Part shown: positions 34,420 through 46,213 of the stretch, piece after piece
How positions within the stretch are numbered: the stretch's first letter is position 1
Layout: every line of letters begins with the position of its first letter
Assembly (NCBI GenBank): GCA_003049465.1
Contig: PYSS01000140.1
Coordinates: 1-64,000 of the forward strand
Length of the DNA: 64,000 bases
Direction of reading: 5' to 3'
Origin: Magnaporthiopsis rhizophila
Taxonomy: Eukaryota > Ascomycota > Sordariomycetes > Magnaporthales > Magnaporthaceae
Translations under genes and position numbers: made by a program
Notes under the pieces: model-generated
Told to the model about the DNA's origin: nothing
Database searches by the model: none
Seen by the model: only the letters and a program-made list of their open reading frames with translations

Positions 34420-37400
34420 TCACATGACGACACATTTCTTGTCCTTGCTGGCCCTGCTGGCCCTGCTGCCAGGACGAGCCTGGTAATCGGCAGTGGCAGC
34501 ATTGGCCGTGGAATGATGACCAAAGATACCCGAAGGCACGGACTCCGGGGCAGTAATCTCGGTCCATGCCGTCGTGCTAGCCGTCTCGTCGTTGTTGTTG
34601 TCGCCGTTGTTCTTGTCCCTTCCGCGACGCGTGAGCCGCTTGCTCTTTGAGCGCCGCCACCCGCGACGCTTCGCATCCGCCATGTTCTTGGCGGCGCTGC
34701 GCTCGGCCCGGCTCTGCTTGCGGTTGAGGCTGTGAGTGCGGCTGCCGTCGTTGCTCGGTGGCGGTGGAGGGGCCAGACCGCCCGGCGGACCCAAGGTGAG
34801 GCCAAGACCGAGGTTTCCTTGGGTTCCGGCGGCCGCGTAGCCGCTCGACGACGCCGAGCTGTAGATGCCCTCGAGACGCTCAACTGTCGGCCGATTGGGG
34901 CCTGACGACCCCGCGACCGGACGTGGATGACGCGGCACAGGCGCAACGATCGGCGTCTCGGCCCGATCTGCACCAGGCTGGCCGGGTGGATCGAATGCAC
35001 CCGATATGCCACCGGGAGTGCTGATGATCAGTGGCATATCAGGTTCTGCTGTCGATCTTGCCATGCTCGGTGGTCTCTGAGGTCGCGGCTGATGCAGCGC
35101 AGGGCTCTGGGTATCGCTCGGGTTCTGCTGCAGCGGGCGTTGGATGGCCACATGGGAAGGCCCTTGCTGTTGTGCATGGTTGGACAGTTGCTGTTGCGGC
35201 ATGTGCATCTCGGCATGTTGCGGTTGCGGTTGCTGCCGCTGCTGTTGACAGTATTGGTGCTGTTGCTGGTACTGCTGCTGTTGAGACTGTGGTCTAGTAT
35301 ATTGGGGTTGATGTTCATACTGCGGCTGCTGTAGAAGTTGCTCGGATAGTGGCCGATGATATTGCGGCTGCTGCGGCTGTGATGTCTGCGGTTGCTGCTG
35401 TGGTCGTTGTTGTGCAGAGACTCGTCTATTCGGATCTCGGCTGCCGACGGGTACCCGTGGAACCTGGAAACGCTGTATGGGAGCCGAATGTGGCTGCTCG
35501 GTGTCCGCATTAGTGCTGGGCGGCTCGTTAGGGACCAGGACAGGAGGTGAGGCCCCAGCAATGGCCTGGCTCACACTGAACTGGATCGCCGGGGCCGACT
35601 GAGGGTGAATGTGACTGACACCAGCCGCCGCTACCGGTGGTGGCCCGTCGTGGCTGGCCTGCTTGGGCCATGTTTGTGAGGCTGTCAGCATCCTGATGCC
35701 ACCCGAAGGCGGCTTGACCGCTGTCTGAGGAGTGTTCCAGATAGTGGCTGGGGAAAAGGTGGCGCTGGGAATGTGAAGATCCAGCACAGGCGGGCCCCCT
35801 TGCCTTTGGGCCGGGGTGCTTGCAACAGTGGACGGGGTGAAGACCGGGGCGGGCGTGATAGGGGTGTCCTGTCCAAGGTTTGACACAACGGGAGACGGTG
35901 TGGGCACGGGAGCAGAGGGCTGCGAGGACGACATGGGAGAGCTGTTCAAGTCGGCACTGGGGCGCGTCGCATAGCTGCTCTCACTCGATGGGCGCAGCAG
36001 GTTTGACTGCCGGGGCGGCGGCGGCGTTCCAGGAGGTGAGACGTCATAGATGTCGTCGTCGTCGTTGAGGCCTAACGGACTGGGAACAGGACGCGGGGCG
36101 TTACCGGTGTGTGGCCGGCTGGCTGTCGAGCCGCTGCCGTCTCGTTGGTGGCCGCTGGTGGTTGCATGGAAGGTGTTGTACGAGGAGAGCGTTGGCGGCA
36201 TCGGCTGGCGGCCCGGTGGCGCAAACATTTGCTGGGGGTTGTGCACCGTCTGGGACCTGGCGACCTGGGGTGGGCCAGGCGCAAGCAGCTGCGGGCGAGC
36301 ATGTAGCGGCTGGTGTTGCTGAATCTGGGCGACCTGGACTGTCTCGTTTGGCACAGGCGGCAGGGGCGGGACCGGAGGAGGAGCATCGACGCTGATGGGC
36401 GCAACGTTGTGGCGCATGAAGGACGGGAGATCTTCGGGATCTTCTTTTTGATAAGGCGGCGGCGGTGGAACCCAGTTGTCCGCGTCGCTTTCATGCGGAT
36501 GCTCTGCTCGGCCGTCTGCCCGCCGATACTGGACCTGGCCGGCGGCGGCTGCAGGGGGATGCAGGCGCCGGTTGACGGCAGCGGCGGTGGCGGCTCGGCG
36601 AAGAGTCGTGCCTGACCGCGGGCTGGCATGTGAATAAGGCGCGTCGAGAGCCTCCTGCTCCTCCAGAACCGACTCCGTATCTCCCTCGTCCGGAGCGGAA
36701 CCGGCATCGGCCCCGGAGGGCGGCCGTGAAGCGGACACAGACGCCAGAACTCCCATGCGTCGGGGCACAAGCGGATCGTCAGCGTCGCTAGCCCCAGAGG
36801 GCATCGGCATGGGCGGAAGGGGAACGGGCGGCAGGCGAGCGGCGGTCGTGGCAGCACGCATGACAGAGCTTTGGTTTCCCCTCTTTTGCGCGACGGTCCT
36901 TCGCCTCACGATGGCCACTTCGACCTCCATGTCACGCGTCTCCTCTTCCAGCACCTCTGGCTCCTTTGTTCCCACTTCGATGGTGATTTCTGTCACGTGT
37001 CCATCCTCGGTCCCGTAGTTGAAGTCGACTAGAGTGAGCCTTCCTCCGTCAACAAAGTCCATGCCGTCCTCCTCCGTCACCAGCTTTGGCGGCATCACGC
37101 CGGCGGCGGCCACTATCAGTCGCTCCTTCAAAGACGACTCGCCGAAGCCAGCAACCCACTTCACCATGCTTGCACCTTTGAGCTCGGCGACCTTGTAGCC
37201 GCCGACGAACGAGTTCCGCAACTTGTCGCAGAGTAGCTGCCACTGGGGGACTCTAGTTGAGTCGCTCTGCTCCTGCACCCGGGAGACGGGTCGCATGGAC
37301 GGTCCGCTGCTTCGTCGATTGAGCCCGCCTGCTGATGGTGGCGTGCCTTCGGCACCCCCAGAGGGTGGATCTGGAACGGCATCCAAGTCTTCGGGAACGC

Positions 37401-38765
37401 CGTATATCCAGATCTCATTGCCCTGGAAGCCAGCCGCGACGATGTCGCCGTGATACGATGCCGCCGGCAGGGTGCACGGGAGTAGTCTCCCCTGAGTGGC
37501 CTGGGTCGGGACGGGGCCGGTGAAGTAGGTGGTCCCGTTTCGGAGGTCGTCGATTCGGACAGCCCTGAAAGTCTCGAAGCTCCGGTCATACGTAAAAGTC
37601 CAACTGGCTTCCTCACAGCTCGAGTCCTGCAGCAAGACGGCATGACTACAGTCGCGGCTGGTATTGGGGAACAGAATCGAGGTGGTCCAGAGCGCGCTGA
37701 TGCTGTCGCCCTCCATGTGGCTGCCAGGGTCGTAGTACGGCGCGGTCAGGATGACGGTATTCGGCTGGGCAGTGTGGACGGTGGTGCCCAGGATCTGAGT
37801 GCCGTCAAAGGAGAAGGCCAACGCGTCAACGGCATCGCATTTTACCGACCGCCTCTCGGTCGGCATAGCGTCCGGATGCAGCGACGTGACCTCGATCCCT
37901 CCTTCGTAGGCGGCGGCCAGGACGGAGCCGCAAGGCGACAGGGCAATAGCGCGGGGGCTGTTATCGAGAATGATGGACTGGGTGCGCTTCGGGGGTGAGA
38001 CCTTGAGATCGTATAGATCGACTTGCATCTCGGTCAGGAGCACGGCGAGCAGAGAGCCGTCGTCCATGATACAGGTGGCGGCGGGACGGCGTAGTATCTT
38101 CAACTCGCGCTTGACCGTGATTTCAGGGGCTCGGGCGTCGATGACATAGATACGGGAGGAGTTGTAGGCCAGCAGGTGGTGGCCCTTGGGTGAGGGATGG
38201 AACTGCACGCCATCGCCGCCGGGGCACGACGACGAGCTGATCGAGTTGGACACCAGCTTGATATGCGTCAGGCTCGTGCGGAGATAGGCGTCAAAGAGGT
38301 TTCGCTTGACCTCGCGGGAGAAGAGCCGCCGCAGCTCCGCCAGCCGGTCCTCGCCGGCAGCGACGGGGCGGCCTGAGTGGCTCGCCGAGTACGAAGGACA
38401 TTGGGCGAGCTGGTGCGCGTAGAGGTCGGCCTGCTGCGACACGCTTCGCCATTTCGAGTTGAGCAGCACCAGCGATGCGAACGAATTCGGATCGGTAAGT
38501 CGGAGGATCCTGAGGCGAGAGCGCGGCGGTGGCTCTGGCGTCAGTCAAGGATGGATCTGGAGCAAGCTCATTCGGCCGGCGCCAAGGATGGACGGGCAGG
38601 AGCAGGAGAGCAGACTCACTGTTCTATAATCTCGTCAGGAAGACGCTCAAAGGCAGCGGGGCAGGAGGTCACAGGTTGTTTCTCGATCGAAGACCGCCTG
38701 GGCTCGGTCCCGTCAACCTCGTGCTGTTGTTGCAGCGGCAGTTGCTGCTCAGGGTCCGGTTCCAT
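34420..38765 (-). CDS. Large F-box, beta-propeller-like protein with prion-like tail and CaaX box
   Basis: Predicted CDS complement(join(34420..38509,38620..38765)), 1411 aa. Exon 1 supplies the start and first half of an F-box (AAFERLPDEIIEQ). The 110-nt intron rejoins it to ILRLTDPNSFASLVLLNSKW. Residues of about 130-520 form repeated beta-strand blades (VQFHPSPKGHHLLAYN, RAIALSPCGSVLAAAYEGG, DALAFSFDGTQILGTT), resembling a degenerate WD40 propeller. The C-terminal two thirds is disordered, rich in Pro, Ser and Gln, with a dense Q/P/Y stretch encoded at about 35170-35430. A basic patch follows, and the chain ends KDKKCVVM, a canonical CaaX box with a Met that favours farnesylation. Inference: a membrane-tethered SCF substrate receptor. 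No orthologue name is recognised. Confidence 0.85.
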
Positions 38766-40341
38766 TGTGGCAACTGAGATCGGGGCCTGTGTCGCCCCGG
38801 GAAGGTGTCGTCGCGGGGTCCAGGGCGGGTGAGCACGACTCGAGGCCCCCGAATGGGGAGGGTAGTTGAAAGTTGAGGCCCTGCCCTTTGAATTGATGGG
38901 CGGTTCGGCGTGTTTCTCAGCGAACGACGTCGGCTGTCATTGCGCGCGACAGCAGCAGCAGCAAGAACGGGCAGGCGGCTTGATGGATCGGACCGAGGAA
39001 TGGGTGAGGCGTCAAGAAACTCTGTGCGTGCGCCGTCGAGCGAAAAAGGGACAGTCTGCTAGGGGAAGTTCCAACCGCAGATGCCACCCCAGGCCGGCAC
39101 AGAGGCACACCAACACAGGAGGCGTGGTGTGGTGTGTGGTGCTGCGCATCGGCGATTGGCGTGGTCCTTTCTGCATGCAGGCGCAGGCGGGTGGCGGGCG
39201 ATATCGACAGCACGCCCAATAAGCAGACGGGCATGTCAGCACCTTAGGTTACGCAGCAGGCCGTCGCCCGTCGCGCCATCACTTTCATGGCTCGCACTAA
39301 TGTAGGCCTAGGCAGCGGCCGATCAAATTGCGGCCGCGAGTTCGCTATTTCCCGCCAGGGGCCCTGGTCGGCTGCTGGCCCTTTGTTGTCTTTGACCAGC
39401 GTGCCAGCATGGAAGGAATGGTAAAGAGCCCGTATTGTGTCTCTGGACTTGCAGAGGACCCCACAACACTTTGAGAAAAGCTTCGCACTTGACTGCATTC
39501 ATCCCACCATCGACATCCAGTTGGGTGGCTCGTCCTCGATCAAGTTCGAGCTTGTGAGCCACCAGACCCACTCAGAAGCGCCACGCGTTCTCATGCACTG
39601 AGTAGGTAGGTGCACATACCAAACAGCCGAGAAAGCAGTCACAGGCACTTCCAAAACAAGCAACCAAACGCCGAGAGCACAGCATCGTAAAACACTCGAG
39701 GCCACCATCGCGGCCGTCTGGGCCACGGGGCGGAGCCACTGCACGTCGCAGTAAATATTGATAAAAGGGTCGAATAGCAAAAGGCCGGAAGCGGCTAGTG
39801 CTGACACGCCCCCCAAAAGATCCTCGACAAGGGGCAAAGCGCCCACATGCAGAAGTCGGTCGGTGTGGATTGCCACTGTTGCTCCGCTGTGCGGCTATTT
39901 TTGGCTTTGTCTGGAATTGGCCGGCGAGGAATGGAACGTGGTAGAGGCGTTGGTCTTTATGTCAAACTTCCCTCGGTGCTCCATATTATTTTGTTCTACA
40001 AAGCACGATTCTCTGTTGCAAAGTCCCTGACGGTACGATTGTCGTACCCGTCGATCCAATAGATACCAGACACAGACACAGAGATTGAATTGGTGAACAT
40101 TGACAAGTCGTCCTCTCCACCACAAATAATGCGGAGCCTGGGAAGGAGCTCCACCACAGGAGCAGATTAGGAATGTCACGTGGGGTCGCGTCAAAATACA
40201 CTGCTCCACGAATTGTCGACCTGATTCGCGTCTCCGAGAGTTCCGATCCGCGAATCGTTGGCAGACGTCATTTGCCACTACACCTATGACAGAAGCAATC
40301 TGTCATACTGTCCACGCAGGCGCTCGAGCAACCCTTTCATT
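38766..40341. other. Intergenic region, F-box gene promoter and APN1 upstream
   Basis: The left half is the leader and promoter of the F-box/CaaX gene (-), and the right end is the APN1 promoter (+). Between them, at about 39499-39893 on the minus strand, lies a hydrophobic open segment without its own ATG, listed separately. The rest shows no coding signal. Confidence 0.5.
39499..39893 (-). other. Orphan hydrophobic open segment, possible unannotated exon
   Basis: An open frame of about 130 codons runs on the minus strand. No in-frame ATG precedes the hydrophobic part; the first in-frame upstream stop is a TAG just before it. It encodes two likely membrane segments (LGGVSALAASGLLLFDPFI; SSVLRCCALGVWLLVLEVP) and ends WVWWLTSSNLIEDEPPNW before a stop. 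Several AG acceptors lie at its 5' edge, so it could be the last exon of a small spliced membrane-protein gene, or a relic. I do not recognise a family and cannot place a first exon with confidence. Confidence 0.25.
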
Positions 40342-41908
40342 ATGGCTCCCCGCCAGTCGCCGCGGAAAAGGACTGTTGCCATGATCCAAAAGACAGAGGC
40401 CACAGCCAAAACAACGTCTGCTGTTCGCAAAAACGGCAGGGCGACCAAGGTCGAGGCGGTCGTCACCAAGACGGAAGCCGCGGCGAAGGTGAGAAAGGCG
40501 AAGCGTAAGGCGGCGGAAGAGGAGGACACAGACGACGATGACGAAGGGCATGACAGCTGTTGCGGCTCTGCGCACGAGGAAGATCAGGAGGAAACGAAAA
40601 AGCCGGTTGCCAAAAAGGCCCCCACCAACGGAAAACAGCCGGCCAAAAAGCAAAAGACGGACAAGGACCAAGGCCCGATGCCGCTAGCCGTGCGCACCGC
40701 CATCCTGGCCCTGAAAAAGGCCATGTACATTGGCGCTCACGTGAGCGCTGCTGGAGGTATGTTCTGCCCCTTTTTCACGGGCTGCTGGCATACATATGCA
40801 GGCAGGGGTTTGATTCCCGAGTGTTATCTCGCGCTAACATGCCCTCCCTGCCTCGCAAGGCATACACAACTCGATCCAGAACTCGCTAGAGATTGGCGGG
40901 AACGCGTTCGCCCTGTTCCTCAAAAGTCAGCGCACGTGGAACTCCAAGCCCCTGGATGACGCCACAAAGGCACAGTTCCGGGCGATGTGCAAGGAGCACG
41001 GCTACGACGCCGCCAAGCACTGCCTACCGCACGGCTCGTACCTGGTCAACCTAGCGCAGGTCGACAAGGCCAAGGCCGACCAGGCGTTTGGCAACTTTGT
41101 CGACGACCTCCGGCGCTGCGACGCCTTGGGCATTCGGCTCTACAACTTCCACCCGGGCTCCGCGCTGGGCGGGCCCAAGGACGAGGCCATAGCGCGCATC
41201 GCCGCCCAGCTCAACCGGTCGCACCGCGAGACGGAGCACGTCGTGACCGTCATCGAGAACATGGCCGGCGCCGGCAGCGTGGTCGGCTCGCGCTTCGAGG
41301 ACCTGCGCGACATCATCGCCCTGGTCGACGACAAGGACCGCGTCGGCGTCTGCATCGACACGTGCCACGCCTTTGCCGCCGGCTACGACATGCGCACCCC
41401 GGAGGCCTTTGCCGAGACGGCCGCCGAGTTCGACCGCGTCGTCGGCAACAAGTACCTGCGCGCCTTCCACCTCAACGACAGCAAAGCGCCCCTCGGCTGC
41501 AACCGTGACCTCCACGCCAACATCGGCACCGGCTTCCTGGGCCTCCGCGCGTTCCACAGCCTCGTGAACCACGAGCCCTTTCAGAACCTGCCCATGGTGC
41601 TCGAGACGCCCATCACCCGCAAGGGCCCCAACGGCAAGGACGTCGAGGACAGGCAGGTGTGGGCCGACGAGATCAAGCTCCTGGAGAGCCTGATTGGCAT
41701 GGATCCCGAGAGTGACGAGTTCAGGGACAAGGCGGAGGAGCTGCAGCGACAAGGCGCAGGCGAGAGGGAAAGGCTCCAGGGGCAGGCGGACAAGAAGGCA
41801 CAGGCTGCGGCGAAGAAGGCGGCCAAGAAAGCCCCAGGCAAAAAGGCACCGCCCAAGAAGCGAGGCAAGAAGAAGGCCGAGAGCGAGGACGAGGATGAGA
41901 GCGACTGA
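40342..41908 (+). CDS. APN1: AP endonuclease Apn1 (endonuclease IV family)
   Basis: Predicted CDS join(40342..40756,40860..41908), 487 aa. The N-terminus is Lys/Arg-rich (APRQSPRKRTV, AKVRKAKRKAAEEE), as expected for nuclear localisation. The endonuclease IV barrel begins at MYIGAHVSAAGGIHNS, with the intron inside that motif. It continues with metal-binding segments YNFHPGS, VIENMAGAG, CIDTCHAFAAGYD, RAFHLNDSK and VLETP. Apn1 is a zinc enzyme that cuts 5' to abasic sites and removes 3' blocking groups in base excision repair. The C-terminal tail is again Lys-rich (KKAAKKAPGKKAPPKKRGKK), so basic extensions flank the core on both sides. Confidence 0.95.
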
Positions 41909-42307
41909 CGACGTTGAACAGTTACCATAGCATTTTTTTTTCTGCTTTATTGCGGAAGGCGGCAGACGCCGAGATTTACAACGGGTAAGATGCGAGAGGA
42001 CCATCCCCACGGGTATTACGGCAATGCGGGAGTGATCTGGCATTCAAAAGACAATCAAGTACTCATGGAGGGGGTTCGGGTATCAACGAAAATCTTGGGG
42101 AGGTATATCTAGGGCCATTAATCATGGAGCGCGGAACCAGGATAGAAAGGACATGCATAGGAAAATCCGCATCGATAATTATCATCAAACCAGGGGGGAA
42201 AAAGGGAGGGGAATAGAGGAAGTAGAAATGGAAAAGGGAAAAAAAAAAAAAAAGGCAGATAGAAAGTCCTTGCGCAACAAGAGACTAAAACAGCCATCTG
42301 CCAACCA
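41909..42307. other. Convergent 3' intergenic region
   Basis: This is the 3' flank shared by APN1 (+) and BUB1 (-). It includes a run of about 16 A at 42239-42254. No gene is seen. Confidence 0.55.
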
Positions 42308-45300
42308 TCACCTCCTGCCCTTGGCCCAAGCCTCCACCTTGCCCATCAGGCTCTTGAGCCCAACGCCGCGCTCGCAGTTTGCCTCGAGCCAGGCCTCCAT
42401 GCGCTCGCGCACGGCGCGCATGCCCTTGAGCACCGGCATGCGTCCGTCGCCGTCACCGTCTCCCGCGGCGGAAGCAGCGTGCACGGCCGGGTTGAGGAGC
42501 AGGTCGAAGCAGTCGGACCACAGCTCCGTCTGCCAGTAGCGCTTGAGGCTCTCGCGGACGCGGTAGCGGCGGGCCGCGGCGGTTCCCAGGCCGCCTCCGC
42601 CGTTCTCGCACCGCACCGTCTCGATGTAGCGGCCAAAGAGGAGGCAGTGCACGGTGCCGGCGAGGCCGTGGTAGTCGATCTGCCAGGTCCAGGGCCGGCC
42701 CTCGCGCATCTCGGCGCAGTCCTGCGGGCTCGTCTTCCAGTCGGCCACGAACTGCACGTCGGGCCGGAAGGCGCGCATGTCAATGCCGCGCCCAAAGTCG
42801 ATGAGCGTCACCCCTCTCGACGCCCAGCCTCCGCTGCCGTCGGCCCTCCACTTGCTGCTGAGCTCTCCGCCCGTCCCCGCCGAAGGGTGGTCCAGACGCA
42901 GCAGGCAGTTGTCGGCCTTGAGGTCGCCGTGCAGGATCTGGTGCGCGTGCAGCGCCTCGGCGGTGCGGAGGAGCTCGATCGTAAAAAACATGGCCAGCAA
43001 CTCGTCCATGGTGCCCGACGGCTCGGCCCGGAACAGGTTCACCACGTCCAGGAGCGTCCCGTGCGGGTGGAACGGCAGCAGCAGGAAGCCCTCGTCCTGG
43101 TACAGGTGCATCTCGAGCGCCGAGCTCAGCGACGCCGTCGCCCTCTCGTGCGGGCCCAGCCGCCCGTGCGCCAGCCGCATCATGTGGAACTCCCACGCCG
43201 ACGGCGGCGTCTCCATCTTGAGCGCCTCCAGCCGGCCCCGCCGCATCTGCATCGTCGAGAAGGTCCCCTTGCCCATCTCACTGACGGCGCCGTCCTCGTT
43301 GTTGCCGTCGTGGTCCTGCGCGTCGGGCGATGAGTTCTTGACGAGGTACACCGGAGCAAACGCGCCGGCCCCGAGCTCCTTCTTCACCGTGTAGCTCATC
43401 TCGCATCCTGGAAACTCGATGGGCGGAGGCATCGGCACGCTGCTCGTCTTATCGCCGCTGCTCTTGGCCTTGGCCATGGCTTTGGCGAACCTGCGAATCT
43501 CGCCTGCCCTCTCGTACTTGGTTGGTCGATGATCGTAGAAGCGCATCTGCGAGCTCAGGGGCGGGTGCATCTTGGTCAGGATCTGAGCCCTGACAGCGTC
43601 ATCCACGGGGTTACACAGAGTGTCGTTTATGAGAGGACCTTTCGGCGGGGCCTTGAGGGGGCCGCCGCTCTTGACTTGTGCCTTGGGCAGCTGCATGGGC
43701 ACTATGATATTTGACGGTTTCTGAGGAGAAGGCGAGCCGCCGCCGACGAGATCCTGCAGGGGGCTGCTGGGCGGCTCAGATTCTACGGCGTCCTGTTGAG
43801 ACTCCACCTCGTCGTCTTCGTCCTCGTCATCGCTGACGGGAGGAAGGCCTTGACGACACCTGCTCGGCGTCTTTGTCAGCGAGGTCCGCCCCGACCGCAG
43901 GTCCAGCTCCGTCTCGGTTCGCTCCGTGATGGGCGTCATGAACGGGAGACGGTTATTAGCCATCTCGACCGGGTCCCGGTACGTCCGTGTCTGAGGCACG
44001 TAATCCTCGGGCGGGATCGGAACAAAAGTCGTTCTCGTATGGGGCGGGTCGTCATCCATCGGTGTGGACACACCCTCATCGTCTTCTCCCTCATCTGCGG
44101 CGTCGTCCACAGAAGAGAGCCGTGTTATATCGCCCTCTCCCTCGGCGGCCACGTCGTTCTCATCATTCACGCCGGGAATAAGAGCGATATGCTTGCGGGC
44201 GGTGAAGTCGGACCATTCGCTTACGCTCCTGGCTTCCGATGTTTCGTCCCCATCCACCGCATCGTCCTCGTCGTCCTCAGCCCCTTCGGTTTCCTCGTCT
44301 TCGGCTTCGCTGACCGAGAGGCGCCGCGTGGTCCCGGCACTCTCTGCGCCGCTGGTGTACTCATCCGTGTCGTAATCATCGTCATCGCCGCTCTCTTCCT
44401 CCTCTTCCTCCTCTCCCTGGTTTGCTGGATGCTTGATGGGGGCATTGAAAATCTCATAAATGTCGTCGGTGGCCGCCCGCGTGTGCATGGTCATGGTTGG
44501 CTCCGAAGTGCCCTTCTTCTTCAGCAGTTTGGGTCGTGACGGCGAATCCAGCTTCGCCTTGACTATATTTGACGTCAGCGTCATGAAACACGGCTAGGAT
44601 ACTCTGATCGTCCGGTTCCCCTCATTTCGTCACTTACTGATCTGGGTCTCGTTGACCTCCATGACCTTTTTCTTCTTTGGTCGACCTTCCTTAGGATACT
44701 GCTTGATGGGGGCGCCATTCTCATCCAAGGGCACGGCAACATCGCGGTGGATGACAAGTTTCTGCGGTATATTCTCATTGTTTTCACGGAAGACTTCCAG
44801 CCGCGGCGCAGCTGACGCAGGCGACGGTCGGCTGTTCTCGTCTCTGGGGCGGGACACGCGCCGAGGAGGTGGTGGAGAAGGCGGCGCCGGTCTCTCTTCT
44901 AGCCAGCCAGCCCGGGCCAGTAGCACCTCCTCAAAACTCAACTCGGATCCCGGGATGTCTGGCGTGGGATAGAGCACACTGAGATCGAATACAATGCGCT
45001 GCTTCTTGCCAGCCGGGTTGTTCATCGTCACTTGATGTTGCGAGGCCACAATAGGGATGTGGGATTTCATCAAAAGAGACTGCAAAGTACAGAACGAGAT
45101 ACAGAAGCAACCAGGAAGGAAACCGAGATTCGCCACCATACATTAGTCCTGTATTCATCAATATGTGCCCGACATAAAGCAGGGGGCGCGGATGTGGGGT
45201 CAAGAGCTTACCGTATCCTTAAACACCGCCAGTTTGGGCCCGCTGGGCTTCCTGGAACCAGCCTTCAGCGTCTCCCCAACCCAAGGCTTTGGTGCCATGA

Positions 45301-46213
45301 CGTTCTCCTTCTTGCGCTCGGCCAGCGAGCCGATACTGTCCCAGCCCTTGGACCCAGCCTCCCGGGATGGAAGCGCAGGCCCCGCCGCATCAGCGTCGGA
45401 GAAAATAGCCAGTTTGGACTTTGCCGGCTTCGCCGCCCGGCCGCCGACGTCGCTACTTGGCCTCGGCGCCTGCGGATCGACAGGGCCAGCGGCGGCTGCG
45501 GACGCGAACGGGTCCATCTTAGCCGCTAGGGCAGGCCGCACAGTCGGGATGGCCGGCGACGAGGGCTCATCCCCGTCAGCCTCGCCCTTCTGCTCCCGGC
45601 GCTGCTCAAACTCGCCGAGCTTGCGAATCAGGCGTTGCTGCGGGCGCGCCTCGCGATCGATGCCCAGCCTGAGGACCTCCTCGGCCTGCGCCCAGCGGCC
45701 AGCCCCCTCGAGCCAGGCGGCGTACTCCTCGTAGAACAGCGCGAGGCTCTCGCCGATGCCGTGGCGCGAGAGATAGAGGAACGTCTCGCGCGGTGCGTCG
45801 GAGAACATCTGGGTGTAGTAGAGCCACAGCTTTAGGTAGCGTGGGTCGTTCTTGTATTGAGAGGAGCCAATGAAGGCCTTTGTGGCACGCTCCAAGAGGG
45901 TGTGGAGCTGTGACTGGGGAGTCGCCTGCGCCGAAGGATACGCGTCCAAGGTCCAGCGGACATAGCGATCGTAGACATCGAGCGGGTCATCGAGGTCAGT
46001 GATAGTGGCGAGCTCGGCCTCGTACTCGGCCCGGATGCAGTCGTGGACGTTTTTGGTATCGCTTGGGGTGGGCGTGTCCATCTTTGCGAGCGGAGATGGC
46101 GTGTAAAGCTCGGCCAGTTTCCTCGCTGACCGCCCGCCAGGGAGCGACTGGATGTTCTCCTTCTGGCTCTCGATGACGTCGAAGTCAATCAGGTCCTCCG
46201 ATGAGGGCGCCAT
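42308..46213 (-). CDS. BUB1: Spindle-checkpoint kinase Bub1 with Mad3/BubR1-type motifs
   Basis: Predicted CDS complement(join(42308..44562,44638..45079,45212..46213)), 1232 aa. Order: KEN box 1 (residues 18-20); the Bub1/Mad3 TPR domain (about 57-200); KLAIFSD (267-273), KEN box 2 (302-304) and KLAVFKD (327-333), an ABBA-KEN-ABBA arrangement; a GLEBS-like Bub3-binding motif in exon 2 (SELSFEEVLLARAGWL); a long acidic linker; RLPFMTPITERTE; and a protein kinase domain from about 870. The kinase keeps the Gly loop (LGAGAFAPVYLV), Lys930 (EALKMETP), HGDLKADN with Asp1028, and DFG at 1070. At kinetochores Bub1 recruits checkpoint proteins and phosphorylates H2A; KEN motifs bind Cdc20/APC. The start is the first in-frame ATG. 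Confidence 0.95.

Noticed and set aside
36072..36857. 261-codon alternative minus-strand frame inside the F-box/CaaX gene
   Set aside because: A shifted reading of the same low-complexity exon. The main frame is open for more than 4 kb.
42479..43333. 284-codon plus-strand frame opposite the Bub1 kinase domain
   Set aside because: Shadow of a strongly conserved kinase exon.
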